DNA from: JANLTP01 sp031363055 | GTDB lineage: Bacteria; Pseudomonadota; Gammaproteobacteria; Burkholderiales; Burkholderiaceae_E | DNA length: 12,737 nucleotides | NCBI GenBank assembly: GCA_031363055.1 | Contig: JANLTP010000082.1 | Location: 1 to 12,737 of the forward strand | Direction of reading: 5' to 3' | Part shown: positions 1 to 7,283 of the stretch, one piece after another | Layout of the letters: each line of letters starts with the position of its first letter | Position numbering within the stretch: position 1 is the first letter of the stretch | Notes under the pieces: model-generated | The model's input: only the letters and a program-made list of their open reading frames with translations | What the model was told of the DNA's origin: nothing | Databases searched by the model: none | Made by a program: the position numbers and the translations under genes

Positions 1-1026
1 TGCCAGATCGGGCTTTCCGACCACCCGCAAGCCATCGATCGAATGGATGCCATCGACATAGGCATCGATGCTCGCCATCAATTCTGAGGCGATCGCGCGA
101 TACCCTTCGGCGCCCAGGAAATGGATCATCGCCCATGCGGCCGCCACCCCGCCGGCGGGTCGGGTACCCACCAGGGTGGTTGTCACAAAACGGCCGCTGG
201 GCCAGACGTCTGCATCAAACACTTGCTGCTTGGCCTGGTCGGCGGTCCGGTACAGCACCGTCGACGCGGGCTTCGGACAAAAGCCGTACTTGTGCAGGTC
301 GGCTGACATTGAACTGACCCCCGCGATCGAAAAGTCAAACGTCGGCAACGCCCGTCCGATCTGCCGTGCGAACGGCGCCAGGTAGCCACCGACGCAGGCG
401 TCGACATGTAGCCACAGCGCGCGTCGTTGCGCGAGTTCGCCCAGTTCGGCAATCGGATCGATTGACCCGTACGGGTAGTTCGGCGCCGAACCGACCAGAA
501 GAATGGTGTCGGTATCAATCGCGGACTCGAGCGCGGCTACTGACGGCGCGGTCCACGGGTCGACCGGAATGCGCCGGACCTCCAGATCCATCAGGTTCGC
601 CGCTTTGTCGAAGGCCGGATGCACGGTTTCGAAGGCGACGATGTTGCCGCGATGCGCCGGCTGGCCGCGCGCGGCCCGCGACCAGTTGCGGCAGGATTGC
701 ACGGCCTGAATGATGCTTTCGGTACCACCGGTTGTCATGTAGCCGCGTGCGCCCTCCGGAGCCTTGAACAGGTCGAGCGCCATCTGCACGACTTCAGTTT
801 CCATCTTGCGAACACTCGGAAAAGCGCTGGTCGAGCCCAGGGCGTTTTCATTGAAGTATTCGACATAGGCGTCCTGTCCGAGGCGGGAGACCTCGTCATT
901 GGCCTTGAACATGAACATCGAGGCGCGGCCGTTGCGCCAGTCGATATCACCCGCCTTCAGTTCGCGAAGTCGCGCCATGACCAGCTCACGGTTCGTGCCG
1001 GTTTCAGGAAAGAGTACTCGGCTCAT
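1..1026 (-). CDS. PLP-dependent decarboxylase/lyase, sphingosine-1-phosphate lyase-like (partial, C-terminus off the left edge)
   Basis: An open frame of 342 codons runs without a stop from ATG at 1026 to the left edge. It reads as a fold-type I PLP enzyme of the group II decarboxylase / sphingosine-1-phosphate lyase type. Visible landmarks are GSTSAFPS (64-71), TTGGTES (98-104, phosphate-binding loop), the ring-stacking His136 in ETVHPAFDKAA, the PLP-pyridine Asp209 in HVDACVGG, and the Schiff-base Lys246 in SADLHKYGF. GAGGAG at 1035-1040 lies 8 nt before the ATG and supports the start. It follows a hydratase-like gene on the same strand with a 75-bp gap, so the two are probably co-transcribed. 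The family either decarboxylates amino acids or cleaves phosphorylated sphingoid-type amino alcohols. The substrate cannot be told here, and one third or less of the protein is missing. Confidence 0.88.
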   Translation of the reverse strand, partial: MSRVLFPETGTNRELVMARLRELKAGDIDWRNGRASMFMFKANDEVSRLGQDAYVEYFNENALGSTSAFPSVRKMETEVVQMALDLFKAPEGARGYMTTGGTESIIQAVQSCRNWSRAARGQPAHRGNIVAFETVHPAFDKAANLMDLEVRRIPVDPWTAPSVAALESAIDTDTILLVGSAPNYPYGSIDPIAELGELAQRRALWLHVDACVGGYLAPFARQIGRALPTFDFSIAGVSSMSADLHKYGFCPKPASTVLYRTADQAKQQVFDADVWPSGRFVTTTLVGTRPAGGVAAAWAMIHFLGAEGYRAIASELMASIDAYVDGIHSIDGLRVVGKPDLA

Positions 1027-1101
1027 TCGAATGGCTCCTCGGTAAATCGTTCAATGGCGAGTGGTTTCGCCCTCACTGCCTGGCCCATTATGTCGAAGGG
1101 A

Positions 1102-1881
1102 TCAATCAAACGCGATGTTAACGATCGCATCTGAGCCAAACCGGGCCTCGAATCGTTGTCCCGGACGGACCGGCAACATTCCGGTGCATGAGCCGGTACT
1201 GATCATTTCGCCGGCTGCGAGCGAGCGTCCCAGGCGGCGTAGCTCTTCGGCTAGCCAGAGCAAGGGCAGCAAGGGGTCACCCATGACGTCTCGGCCGTGG
1301 CCGGAGCGCTTCAATGCGCCATCTACCCAAAGGTCTACGCGTACGTCTGCCAGACCGTCGCGCCACTGATCGATTGCGCCGCCGTAAACATAGCGCCCGG
1401 AAGCGGCGCCATCGGCGAGGATCAACGGCAACGCGGGCAAGTGGGCGGTTGGAAACCGGCACTCGGCTACTTCAATGCCTGCCTGTACCGTGCCGACCGC
1501 AGCTACGACCTCGTCATAGGTCCATGTTTGCTCGCGCCACGGCAGCGACGATCCCAGGGTGACGAAAAACTCGCATTCGACCAAGGGATCGAGCAATTGC
1601 TTGTGTTCGAAGCGAGTCGGTGAGTCAATCACAAATCGGCGCCATGTGCGACCGTAAATCGGCTCTTGGACGCCGAGCTTTCGGCGCACCTGTTCGGTAG
1701 TGCCAGCGATCTTCCAACCCAGTGGTTCCCAGGCAAGCCGGTCTGAGACGGCCAGTGCGAGTTGATAGCCTTCGGCGGCGTCGTTGGGAGCAGGGTAGTG
1801 ATCATGATCAATTATTCGGGTCGCTGAATCGCGCGCATTCGCCAGACGCGCGATCCAATCAAGTGCTTGTGTTGAGTTCAA
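1102..1881 (-). CDS. 2-keto-4-pentenoate hydratase / fumarylacetoacetate hydrolase family protein
   Basis: A 259-residue protein, the usual length of the MhpD-type hydratase branch of the FAH superfamily. Family hallmarks are LGWKIAGTT (54-62), EPIYGR (73-78), the CEFF block, SGR-type glycine loop near 157-163, GDPLLPLLWLAEEL (201-214) and STGSCTG (228-234). Glu102, Glu104 and Glu137 sit where MhpD has its metal-binding glutamates. Family members add water to 2-keto-4-pentenoate-like products of meta-cleavage pathways, or decarboxylate related keto acids, in the cytoplasm. The start is a TTG at 1881, chosen because GAGGG (1890-1894) stands 8 nt upstream and no in-frame ATG or GTG is better placed. 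No other meta-cleavage gene is nearby, so the true substrate is open. It is probably first in an operon with the PLP enzyme downstream. Confidence 0.87.
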   Translation of the reverse strand: MNSTQALDWIARLANARDSATRIIDHDHYPAPNDAAEGYQLALAVSDRLAWEPLGWKIAGTTEQVRRKLGVQEPIYGRTWRRFVIDSPTRFEHKQLLDPLVECEFFVTLGSSLPWREQTWTYDEVVAAVGTVQAGIEVAECRFPTAHLPALPLILADGAASGRYVYGGAIDQWRDGLADVRVDLWVDGALKRSGHGRDVMGDPLLPLLWLAEELRRLGRSLAAGEMISTGSCTGMLPVRPGQRFEARFGSDAIVNIAFD

Positions 1882-1955
1882 TCCAGAATCCCTCGGTGTC
1901 GCATCAGCCCAGCCTCCACTCCTGAAAGTACCAGCGCGGACCCTGCATTCTCGCT

Positions 1956-2927
1956 GTGTTACCGTTGATTGTCATGGTCGCGCTGATAACCCAACATCTT
2001 CGTGATCTTTTGATCAGCCCGCAATTACATCCGCGCGGAATGCCTCATCTGAGCGCTGCCAGCGGACTCGTCATCTTGAACAAGCAGTGTTACGTCGTCG
2101 CCGATGATGAGCATCACCTTGCAATCTTTGGAACGGAAACCGATAGTCCCGTGACGCTGGTCCGGCTGTTCGCCGGTAATCTGCCCGATGAAAAAGCACA
2201 GCGCAAAGCACTGAAGGCGGATCTGGAAGTTTTGGTATCCATCGCGCCGGACTCGCGTTGGCCGGGCTTTCCTAACGGCGCGCTGCTGGCGCTGGGTTCT
2301 GGCTCGAAACGCGGGACTCGGGAGAAAGGGTTGTTGCTCACGCTAGGCTCGGATGGCTCGATCGCCGCTTCGAGGCCGCTTGACTTGTCCCGTTGGTATG
2401 AACCGCTGCGACTCGAATTTGCCGATCTGAATCTCGAGGGCGGCCTGGTTTCTGGCAACACCTTCCGATTGTTACAGCGCGCCAATACCGGTGATCCGCG
2501 CAACGCTAGCATTGAATATGACTGGCCCGATTTGATGCGATGGTTTGCCGATGTGCGCGCGGAGCCGCCGCCCGTGGCCCGTATCGTGCTGATTGATCTG
2601 GGCACGATCGATGGTGTTCCGCTCGGCGTGACCGATGCCGCCGCCGTGACTGATGATCTATGGGCGGTGAGTGCCGCTGCAGAGAACACCGACAACAGTT
2701 ATGCCGATGGCCCCTGTCTAGCCAGCGCCATCACACTCATCGATAACGCGTATCAGGTGGTCGCTCAGTATGAACTGGCCGGTGCTCCCAAAGTCGAAGG
2801 CTTGGTAGCTACCTCAGCAGCGGGACGTTTGAGCTTTTTTATGGTGACCGACTCGGATAACCCGGCGGTTGCGTCGCAAGTGCGCACTACGAGTGTGGCG
2901 CTGCCGGCCAGCAATACGGGAAATTAA
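1956..2927 (+). CDS. Conserved protein of unknown function, DUF6929-like
   Basis: A 323-residue protein that resembles the uncharacterised DUF6929 family as I remember it. Matching blocks are HLSAASGL (31-38), YVVADDEHHLAIF (46-58), GALLALGSGS (108-117), DLNLEGG (157-163), LLQRANTG (172-179), DLGTIDGVPLGVTDAA (214-229), PKVEGL (278-283) and MVTDSDNPA (296-304). The regularly spaced short beta-rich blocks with EG motifs suggest a beta-propeller, but that is inference. No convincing signal peptide or membrane segment is seen, so a cytoplasmic place is likeliest. The start is uncertain: GTG at 1956 gives the listed form and ATG at 1974 is an alternative; neither has a clear Shine-Dalgarno. It is divergent from the hydratase gene (74 bp apart) and converges on the hydrolase ORF with only 4 bp between the stops. 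No function is assigned. Confidence 0.8.
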   Translation: MLPLIVMVALITQHLRDLLISPQLHPRGMPHLSAASGLVILNKQCYVVADDEHHLAIFGTETDSPVTLVRLFAGNLPDEKAQRKALKADLEVLVSIAPDSRWPGFPNGALLALGSGSKRGTREKGLLLTLGSDGSIAASRPLDLSRWYEPLRLEFADLNLEGGLVSGNTFRLLQRANTGDPRNASIEYDWPDLMRWFADVRAEPPPVARIVLIDLGTIDGVPLGVTDAAAVTDDLWAVSAAAENTDNSYADGPCLASAITLIDNAYQVVAQYELAGAPKVEGLVATSAAGRLSFFMVTDSDNPAVASQVRTTSVALPASNTGN

Positions 2928-2934
2928 AATTTTA
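2925..2934. other. Palindrome carrying both convergent stop codons
   Basis: The 10-bp perfect palindrome TAAAATTTTA contains the TAA stop of the plus-strand gene (2925-2927) and, on the other strand, the TAA stop of the hydrolase ORF (2934-2932). Only 4 bp separate the two coding regions. There is no GC-rich stem, so it is not a normal intrinsic terminator. Transcripts from both sides must read into each other's 3' ends unless they stop by another route. Confidence 0.7.
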
Positions 2935-4572
2935 TCGTGCCGCCGCCTGTTTCGCGGCCTTGTGCTGCTCGACGAAGGACAGGATCATCTCGGCGAAGTC
3001 AGCCGGCTTGCGGATCGGAGCGTCGTGTTTGACGTTGGTTAACACCGCGAGCCGCGCACCCGGAATGCATTCGGCAGCCCGACGCGACATGGCGGCCCAG
3101 TAGGCGTTGGTTAGTTCGCCATGCACGACCAAGGTTGGCACCTGAGTCGATCGCAATAGTTCGCAGGTCAGCATGGGCGATTGCCCCGCTGCACTCTGGC
3201 GAATGGCAATTGTCGTGGCGATATTGTCGATCACAATTCGCCGAGTTCCAGGCCGCTCGCGCTCAAAGGCGCCAATCTCCTGTTCGAAAACGAACTCCAG
3301 ACTGCGGGCACCCGCTGAGTCGTGATCGCCGGCCTTAATGGCCTCGGTATAGGGAACACTTCGCGCCAGAAACGTGCGTTTGGCATCAGCCAGCGAAGCT
3401 TCGTCGACGATCAGTTTGTCGTCGACCAGTTCGAAGTGGATCGCACTCTTGACCAAGTCTGGTCGCGTGGCGGCCAGCACGCTGGTGATATTGGCACCCG
3501 ATGACCAGCCCACAAGATGGGCGGGACCAGCATTCAAGGATTCGATGAACGCGGCCAGGTCGTCAACATACGTCTGAAAATTCACTGGCGGCTGACTGCA
3601 GGTATCTGGCTGCGAGCCAAAGCACCGGCGCGAGTACGCAATGTAGCGCTGGCGTTTCGAGATCGGCAACTCGAAGTCTGCCCAGGCGCGATAGTCGCTG
3701 ATCGCACCATGCACAAACACAATCGGCTCATCGCTGCCCAGATCCAGATACTCAGTGGAATAACCGTTGACTTTGCGAATTTTCACCTGCGGCACCTGGA
3801 TACGGTTCAGGTTCGCCGTGTCCCGGCGCGTGGGTAACCCCGCCTGCTGCAACGCGCCTTGCATCGCCGCGAGATACTGGTCGTTGAAACAGTGTGCCTT
3901 ATAAAACTGCAGGGCTTTTTCGATCGTGAAACCTGGGTTCAGGGTCAGCAATTTCTTCACTGAAGCATGCGACTCGTCGACCCTTCCGATCAGCGGCAAG
4001 GTGTAGGCCATATGCAAATGGCTGAGCCAGTTGCGGTCGTTGAATGCGCGCGTGAATGCGGCGTGCGATTGCTGGTATTCACCGCGATAGAAATGCCGCG
4101 CGCCGGGCCCGAACAGCCACCAAGACAGGTAGTGACGCGGTTCGATCGAAAAGGCGCGCTCGATCAGAGCCTGACCCTCGTCCAATTGGCCGGCATAAAT
4201 CAGCCAGTTTCCGTAGACCGCGAGCAGGCTGGGGTCGTCTGGATTTAAGCGCAAACCACGCTGCACACTGGCGAGCAGCTTATCCACATCGCACTTCACA
4301 AAATAGGCCTGTGACATGCCCCAATACACAGCACTGTTAGCGCCGTCACTCAACGCCTCGGCGCGATTGGCGGCGGCCACCGCCATATCGGTTCGATTTG
4401 CGCGTAGCAACAAGTCACTGCGTTCGGGTTCGGCGAGGCTATGTCCAAAACGCCATTGGTTCGCATGAACCGTGCTCTTCAAGGCCCAGGCAGTGGCATC
4501 GTTCGGGTCCTTTTCGAGAATCGCGTCCAGGCACAAAAGCGCGCGGGGGGCAACTCGACGTCGATCAGGCAC
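2932..4572 (-). CDS. TPR plus alpha/beta-hydrolase protein, probably 5'-truncated
   Basis: The frame encodes up to 546 residues. Residues of about 8-246 form tetratricopeptide-like helical repeats (for example LDAILEKDPNDATAWA, GLRLNPDDPSLLAVYG, ERAFSIEPRHY). A linker ends near 262, and an alpha/beta-hydrolase domain fills the rest: oxyanion-loop HGA (288-290), nucleophile elbow GWSSG with Ser357, a likely acid Glu486 in VVHGELTNAYW, and catalytic His516 in NVKHDAP. The TPR half looks like that found in CadC/adenylate-cyclase-like proteins, which carry a further N-terminal domain; none is present here. The only usable start is a GTG at 4572 with no Shine-Dalgarno. It lies inside the remnant of an alcohol dehydrogenase gene in another frame, so the natural N-terminus seems lost. 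It may be poorly translated or a pseudogene, although 540 codons remain open. The hydrolase substrate is unknown. Confidence 0.75.
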   Translation of the reverse strand: MPDRRRVAPRALLCLDAILEKDPNDATAWALKSTVHANQWRFGHSLAEPERSDLLLRANRTDMAVAAANRAEALSDGANSAVYWGMSQAYFVKCDVDKLLASVQRGLRLNPDDPSLLAVYGNWLIYAGQLDEGQALIERAFSIEPRHYLSWWLFGPGARHFYRGEYQQSHAAFTRAFNDRNWLSHLHMAYTLPLIGRVDESHASVKKLLTLNPGFTIEKALQFYKAHCFNDQYLAAMQGALQQAGLPTRRDTANLNRIQVPQVKIRKVNGYSTEYLDLGSDEPIVFVHGAISDYRAWADFELPISKRQRYIAYSRRCFGSQPDTCSQPPVNFQTYVDDLAAFIESLNAGPAHLVGWSSGANITSVLAATRPDLVKSAIHFELVDDKLIVDEASLADAKRTFLARSVPYTEAIKAGDHDSAGARSLEFVFEQEIGAFERERPGTRRIVIDNIATTIAIRQSAAGQSPMLTCELLRSTQVPTLVVHGELTNAYWAAMSRRAAECIPGARLAVLTNVKHDAPIRKPADFAEMILSFVEQHKAAKQAAAR

Positions 4573-4619
4573 TGCGGATCGGTGACTGGCAGACAGTTTC
4601 GGTAGGCAACGGCTTTCAT
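4479..4619 (-). pseudogene. 5' remnant of a zinc-type alcohol dehydrogenase / quinone reductase gene
   Basis: From ATG at 4619 the sequence reads MKAVAYRNCLPVTDP and continues to DVELPP. This matches the well-conserved N-terminus of zinc-binding alcohol dehydrogenase family proteins (MDR superfamily, quinone-reductase-like), which normally goes on for about 310 more residues. Similarity stops after about 24 codons (near 4548), at a C-rich stretch. The frame then continues as unrelated sequence to a TGA at 4479-4481. GAGA four bases before the ATG could serve as a ribosome site. Downstream of the break the TPR-hydrolase frame takes over in a different phase, so this looks like a deletion that joined the head of one gene to the body of another. 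No dehydrogenase activity is possible from what remains. Confidence 0.7.
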
Positions 4620-4672
4620 GGCGTCTCGTGTATAAATTTCAGTATCAATGCCAGTGTAGGCGGAGTCTCGAT

Positions 4673-4978
4673 TCAGGCCGGGTCCACGACGTGTTCGCAG
4701 CGAATCGCGCGCGCTTCGAGCTCCACCTCGCCGCCCGCGATCGGAGGCCGTGCTCGGTGGGTGAGCACGCCTCGGCGAATCGGCTCACCGATCGAACCGA
4801 GCAGGGTGGGGGGCCAGAGATCCGGGATGTCATGGACGTGAAACAAAGCGATTCGTGTGGTGGCGCCCCAGGAGAATCCGAGCTTGTGCAGCGTGTCGCC
4901 AAGCGTGTCGATCGTGAAGCGGGTTCGCTCTTGCATTCGGCAGAATAGGACCCGTTGAGTTTCCGACTTTGATGACAT
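4673..4978 (-). CDS. RidA (YjgF/YER057c/UK114) family-like protein, shortened
   Basis: A 101-residue protein whose C-terminal two thirds read as a RidA-type sequence: an amphipathic helix (RFTIDTLGDTLHKLGFSW, 20-37), a beta strand TTRIALFHVHDIPDLW (40-55) and a closing strand pair with GGEVELEARAIR (82-93). RidA proteins deaminate reactive enamine/imine intermediates or act as binding proteins in the cytoplasm. Usual length is 125-135 residues. Here the N-terminal sheet (the YVSGQ-type strand and the following loop) is missing: QRVLFC at 8-13 runs straight into RMQERTRF. That fits an internal in-frame deletion of about 20-30 codons. The start is well supported, with GAGGG 6 nt before ATG 4978 and an in-frame TGA just upstream. 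Without the missing strands the trimer fold is doubtful, so this may be a pseudogene. Confidence 0.6.
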   Translation of the reverse strand: MSSKSETQRVLFCRMQERTRFTIDTLGDTLHKLGFSWGATTRIALFHVHDIPDLWPPTLLGSIGEPIRRGVLTHRARPPIAGGEVELEARAIRCEHVVDPA

Positions 4979-5069
4979 GCAGTGCCCTCAATCGACCGCA
5001 CCTGTGAGCACCGGACGCCGCTTCCATTAAATTTGCGAAGGCAATGGAGCGCGCAGGCCTGCAAGTACT

Positions 5070-6155
5070 CTAGGCCTTGGCAGCGTGCGCTTTGAGCAAT
5101 GCGAGCACGACAGGATCCAGCGCAAGCCCCTCGCGCCGGTGACGGGCAAGGTTGTTCAGTTCTATTTCTCCCGGGACCAAGACCGGACGTGACGCATCTG
5201 CCAGCGGGCTGCCATGAAGGATCGCCGCGAAGTCGCTCATTCGCTCGGTCAGCCAAGCAGAGGATCCGAGGCGTCGCGTATCGATGAGAATGAAGAAATG
5301 GCCCAGGTTCTGCGGTTCATCGGGTGAGTCGACCCACGATTTGACGTGTGTCAGGTATGCAGCGCCCGAGAGCAGTCCCGCGAACAGATCTACGAACAGC
5401 GCCAGTCCGTAACCCTTGTGCCCGCCAATTGGAAGCAGGAAGCCATCAAGCGCCGCAGCGGGATCCGTCGTGGTTCTTCCTCCCTTGTCGGTGGCCCAGG
5501 TGTACGGGATCGACTCACCGCGCTCGAGGGCTTTTCTGATCTTCGCACGGGCCACGACGCTGATCGCCATATCGAGCAAGAAGGGTTTCCCGCCGGGGTT
5601 GGGCACCCCAAACCCCACCGGACTGTTGCCAAGGCGAGCATCGCTTCCGCCCCATGGTGCGATTGTCGTAGTGGCGTTACTGCCGATGATGCTGGCAAAC
5701 CCAGCTTCCGCAGCGATCAGGGAATAAGGCGAAACCGGGCCGAAATGGTTACTTCCCCGTGCAAGGGCGACACCCACGCCGGTTTCCCGGGCTGTTGCCA
5801 TGGCAGCCTCGAGGGCCCGCATTCCGACAAGTGGACCCACGCCGTTGTCGCCGTCGACGCTCACGATCGCAGGTGCGAGTCGATTGACCTTGACTCTGGG
5901 CCTGGCATTAATACCATTGACACTCAGCCGTTCACCGTAGGACTCTATACGGCTGAGTCCATGCGTGGAGAGCCCGAAGAGGTCGGCGGTCACCAGAATT
6001 CTGGCAACGTCTTGGGCGTCCGTCGGATCGAGTCCAAGACCTTGAAAAGCCTTCGCGCCGAGCGCGAGCAGTTCGGGTTCATGAAGCACGCGTCTATCTT
6101 GGGTGTTGGTGTTCTTGATGTGATTTCCGTAGGTTGTATGGATGATAGGCTTCAC
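5070..6155 (-). CDS. Malate/L-lactate/ureidoglycolate dehydrogenase family (Ldh2-type) oxidoreductase
   Basis: A 361-residue NAD(P)-dependent 2-hydroxy-acid dehydrogenase of the Ldh_2 family, distinct from classical Rossmann malate dehydrogenases. Key blocks, numbered from the GTG start, are DLFGLSTHGLSR with His65, DGDNGVGPLVG (101-111), GSNHFGP with the catalytic-type His137, APWGGSDARLGNSPVGFGVP (166-185), FLLDMA (192-197), and GGHKGYGLALF with Lys247. Length fits the family (about 340-360). The start is placed at GTG 6155 because its GTGA overlaps the stop of the upstream receptor gene, implying translational coupling; an upstream extension of 13 residues into that gene is unlikely. Members oxidise malate, lactate, ureidoglycolate, sulfolactate or delta1-piperideine-2-carboxylate-type substrates, so the exact one is unknown. 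It probably processes the ligand recognised by its partner receptor. Confidence 0.9.
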   Translation of the reverse strand: MKPIIHTTYGNHIKNTNTQDRRVLHEPELLALGAKAFQGLGLDPTDAQDVARILVTADLFGLSTHGLSRIESYGERLSVNGINARPRVKVNRLAPAIVSVDGDNGVGPLVGMRALEAAMATARETGVGVALARGSNHFGPVSPYSLIAAEAGFASIIGSNATTTIAPWGGSDARLGNSPVGFGVPNPGGKPFLLDMAISVVARAKIRKALERGESIPYTWATDKGGRTTTDPAAALDGFLLPIGGHKGYGLALFVDLFAGLLSGAAYLTHVKSWVDSPDEPQNLGHFFILIDTRRLGSSAWLTERMSDFAAILHGSPLADASRPVLVPGEIELNNLARHRREGLALDPVVLALLKAHAAKA

Positions 6156-7168
6156 TCGGCCTTGAGGTTTGCCTTGCGCACCAGTGCGCCCCAACGATCG
6201 TGCTCGCGCTTGATAAAACCAGCGAATTCGCTCGGGGTCATGGGGGATGCGGCGCTAGCGTCTTCTTCGAGGCGCACCCGCACGGCAGCCACGCTCAAGG
6301 CCGTGACGGCGGCTTCGTGCAGTCGGGCGATAATTTCGGGCGGGGTTTTGGCCGGGGCCAGGATCCCGAACCACTGGGAGCTGTCAAATCCCGGGTAACC
6401 CAGTTCGGCGACCGTGGGTACGTTCGGCAAGGCCGCAAGTCGGTGCGGCGAACCGCTCGCGATGATCGTCAACTTCCCCGACCTGGCATGGGCCATAAAT
6501 CCGGGCGGGCCCGCCGAAGCGGCGTCGATGTTCCCGGCGAGCAAGTCCATGAGCTGCGCGCCGGTACCTTTGTAGGGAACGTGCGTGACGTCGATGTTGG
6601 TAGCGACCTTGAGCATCTCGAACGCGAGGTGCCCGGCGCTCCCATTGCCTGCCGAGCCGTAGTTCAGCTTGCCGGGCCGTGCCTTGGCCAGAGCGACAAA
6701 CTCAGACAACGTCTGAGCTGGGACGTTTGCGCCGACCGCAAACACCATCGGCACCTTTGCGAGCAGTGCTACCGGAGCGAAGTCATTGGCCCCATACGGA
6801 AGTTTGGCGAACATGGTCGGGTTGACTGCGAGCGTGCCGACGTGGCCGAGCACGATGTTGTACCCGTCGGGCGCCGCGCGCGCTACTTCTTGCATGGCAA
6901 CGATCCCTGAGGCACCTGCCTTGTTCTCGACGATCACAGCTTGCCCGAGGGTCTTGCCCATCTCGTTGGCGAGCAGGCGTGCGATAAGGTCCGAACTGCC
7001 GCCTGGGCCGTAGGGGACGACAAGTCGGACCGGTTTGTCTGGCCATGCAGCATTGGCCAGCGGCACCGCGACGCCCAACGCGGTCGCCACCACAATAAAA
7101 ATCACACGGTGCACTAAAGCGCGAAATGCGTGTCGCTCGCTTCCACCGATGCTGGACGGATTGTGCAT
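6152..7168 (-). CDS. Bug/TctC family tripartite tricarboxylate transporter substrate-binding protein
   Basis: A 338-residue periplasmic binding protein. A signal peptide is visible: basic N-region, hydrophobic core VIFIVVATALGVAVPLA, and likely cleavage after ANA at about residue 40, just before AWPDKPVRLVVPY, the standard start of mature Bug proteins. Further hallmarks are GPGGSSDLIARLLA, VENKAGASGIVA, APDGY, FAPVALLA, NYGSAGNGSAGHLAFEM, DVTHVPYKGTGAQLMDLLAG and LPNVPTVAELGYPGF. ATG at 7168 is preferred to an upstream start because AAGGAG (7175-7180) lies 6 nt before it. Bug proteins bind carboxylates or other small acids for TctAB transporters, or serve as sensors; no TctA or TctB membrane gene is in the window, so this is an orphan receptor here. 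Its stop overlaps the start of the dehydrogenase gene. Confidence 0.93.
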   Translation of the reverse strand: MHNPSSIGGSERHAFRALVHRVIFIVVATALGVAVPLANAAWPDKPVRLVVPYGPGGSSDLIARLLANEMGKTLGQAVIVENKAGASGIVAMQEVARAAPDGYNIVLGHVGTLAVNPTMFAKLPYGANDFAPVALLAKVPMVFAVGANVPAQTLSEFVALAKARPGKLNYGSAGNGSAGHLAFEMLKVATNIDVTHVPYKGTGAQLMDLLAGNIDAASAGPPGFMAHARSGKLTIIASGSPHRLAALPNVPTVAELGYPGFDSSQWFGILAPAKTPPEIIARLHEAAVTALSVAAVRVRLEEDASAASPMTPSEFAGFIKREHDRWGALVRKANLKAE

Positions 7169-7283
7169 GAATGTCTCCTTGTATCGCTGTGCGCCTGGGA
7201 AGGGCGGAGTTCGTGAACAGATGATCGGCCCAAGCGCTTTCTCTGTAAAATGCAAACTTTTAACTTACTCTTGCGTTTTCTGC
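7169..7283. promoter_or_regulatory. Divergent control region between the Bug receptor operon and the LysR gene
   Basis: A 115-bp gap between two divergent starts, the classical place for LysR-type binding sites and overlapping promoters. AAGGAG at 7175-7180 is the minus-strand ribosome site. A TAAAAT at 7246-7251 could be a -10 box for the plus-strand regulator, but no good -35 pairs with it. I could not settle on a T-N11-A operator by eye. Autorepression with ligand-dependent activation of the receptor-dehydrogenase operon is inferred from the arrangement only. Confidence 0.5.

Noticed and set aside
4645..5256. Minus-strand 203-codon ORF over the RidA-like gene
   Set aside because: Arg/Ser/Cys-rich shadow frame. 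The RidA-like frame in the same place has the good ribosome site and family motifs.
5346..6398. Plus-strand 350-codon ORF
   Set aside because: It lies antisense to the dehydrogenase and receptor genes, whose minus-strand frames have clear family motifs. It is a long shadow frame.
6200..6910. Plus-strand 236-codon ORF
   Set aside because: Antisense shadow of the Bug receptor gene; no recognisable domain.
7169..7283. Specific LysR operator
   Set aside because: No dyad of the T-N11-A type stood out clearly enough to place by eye.
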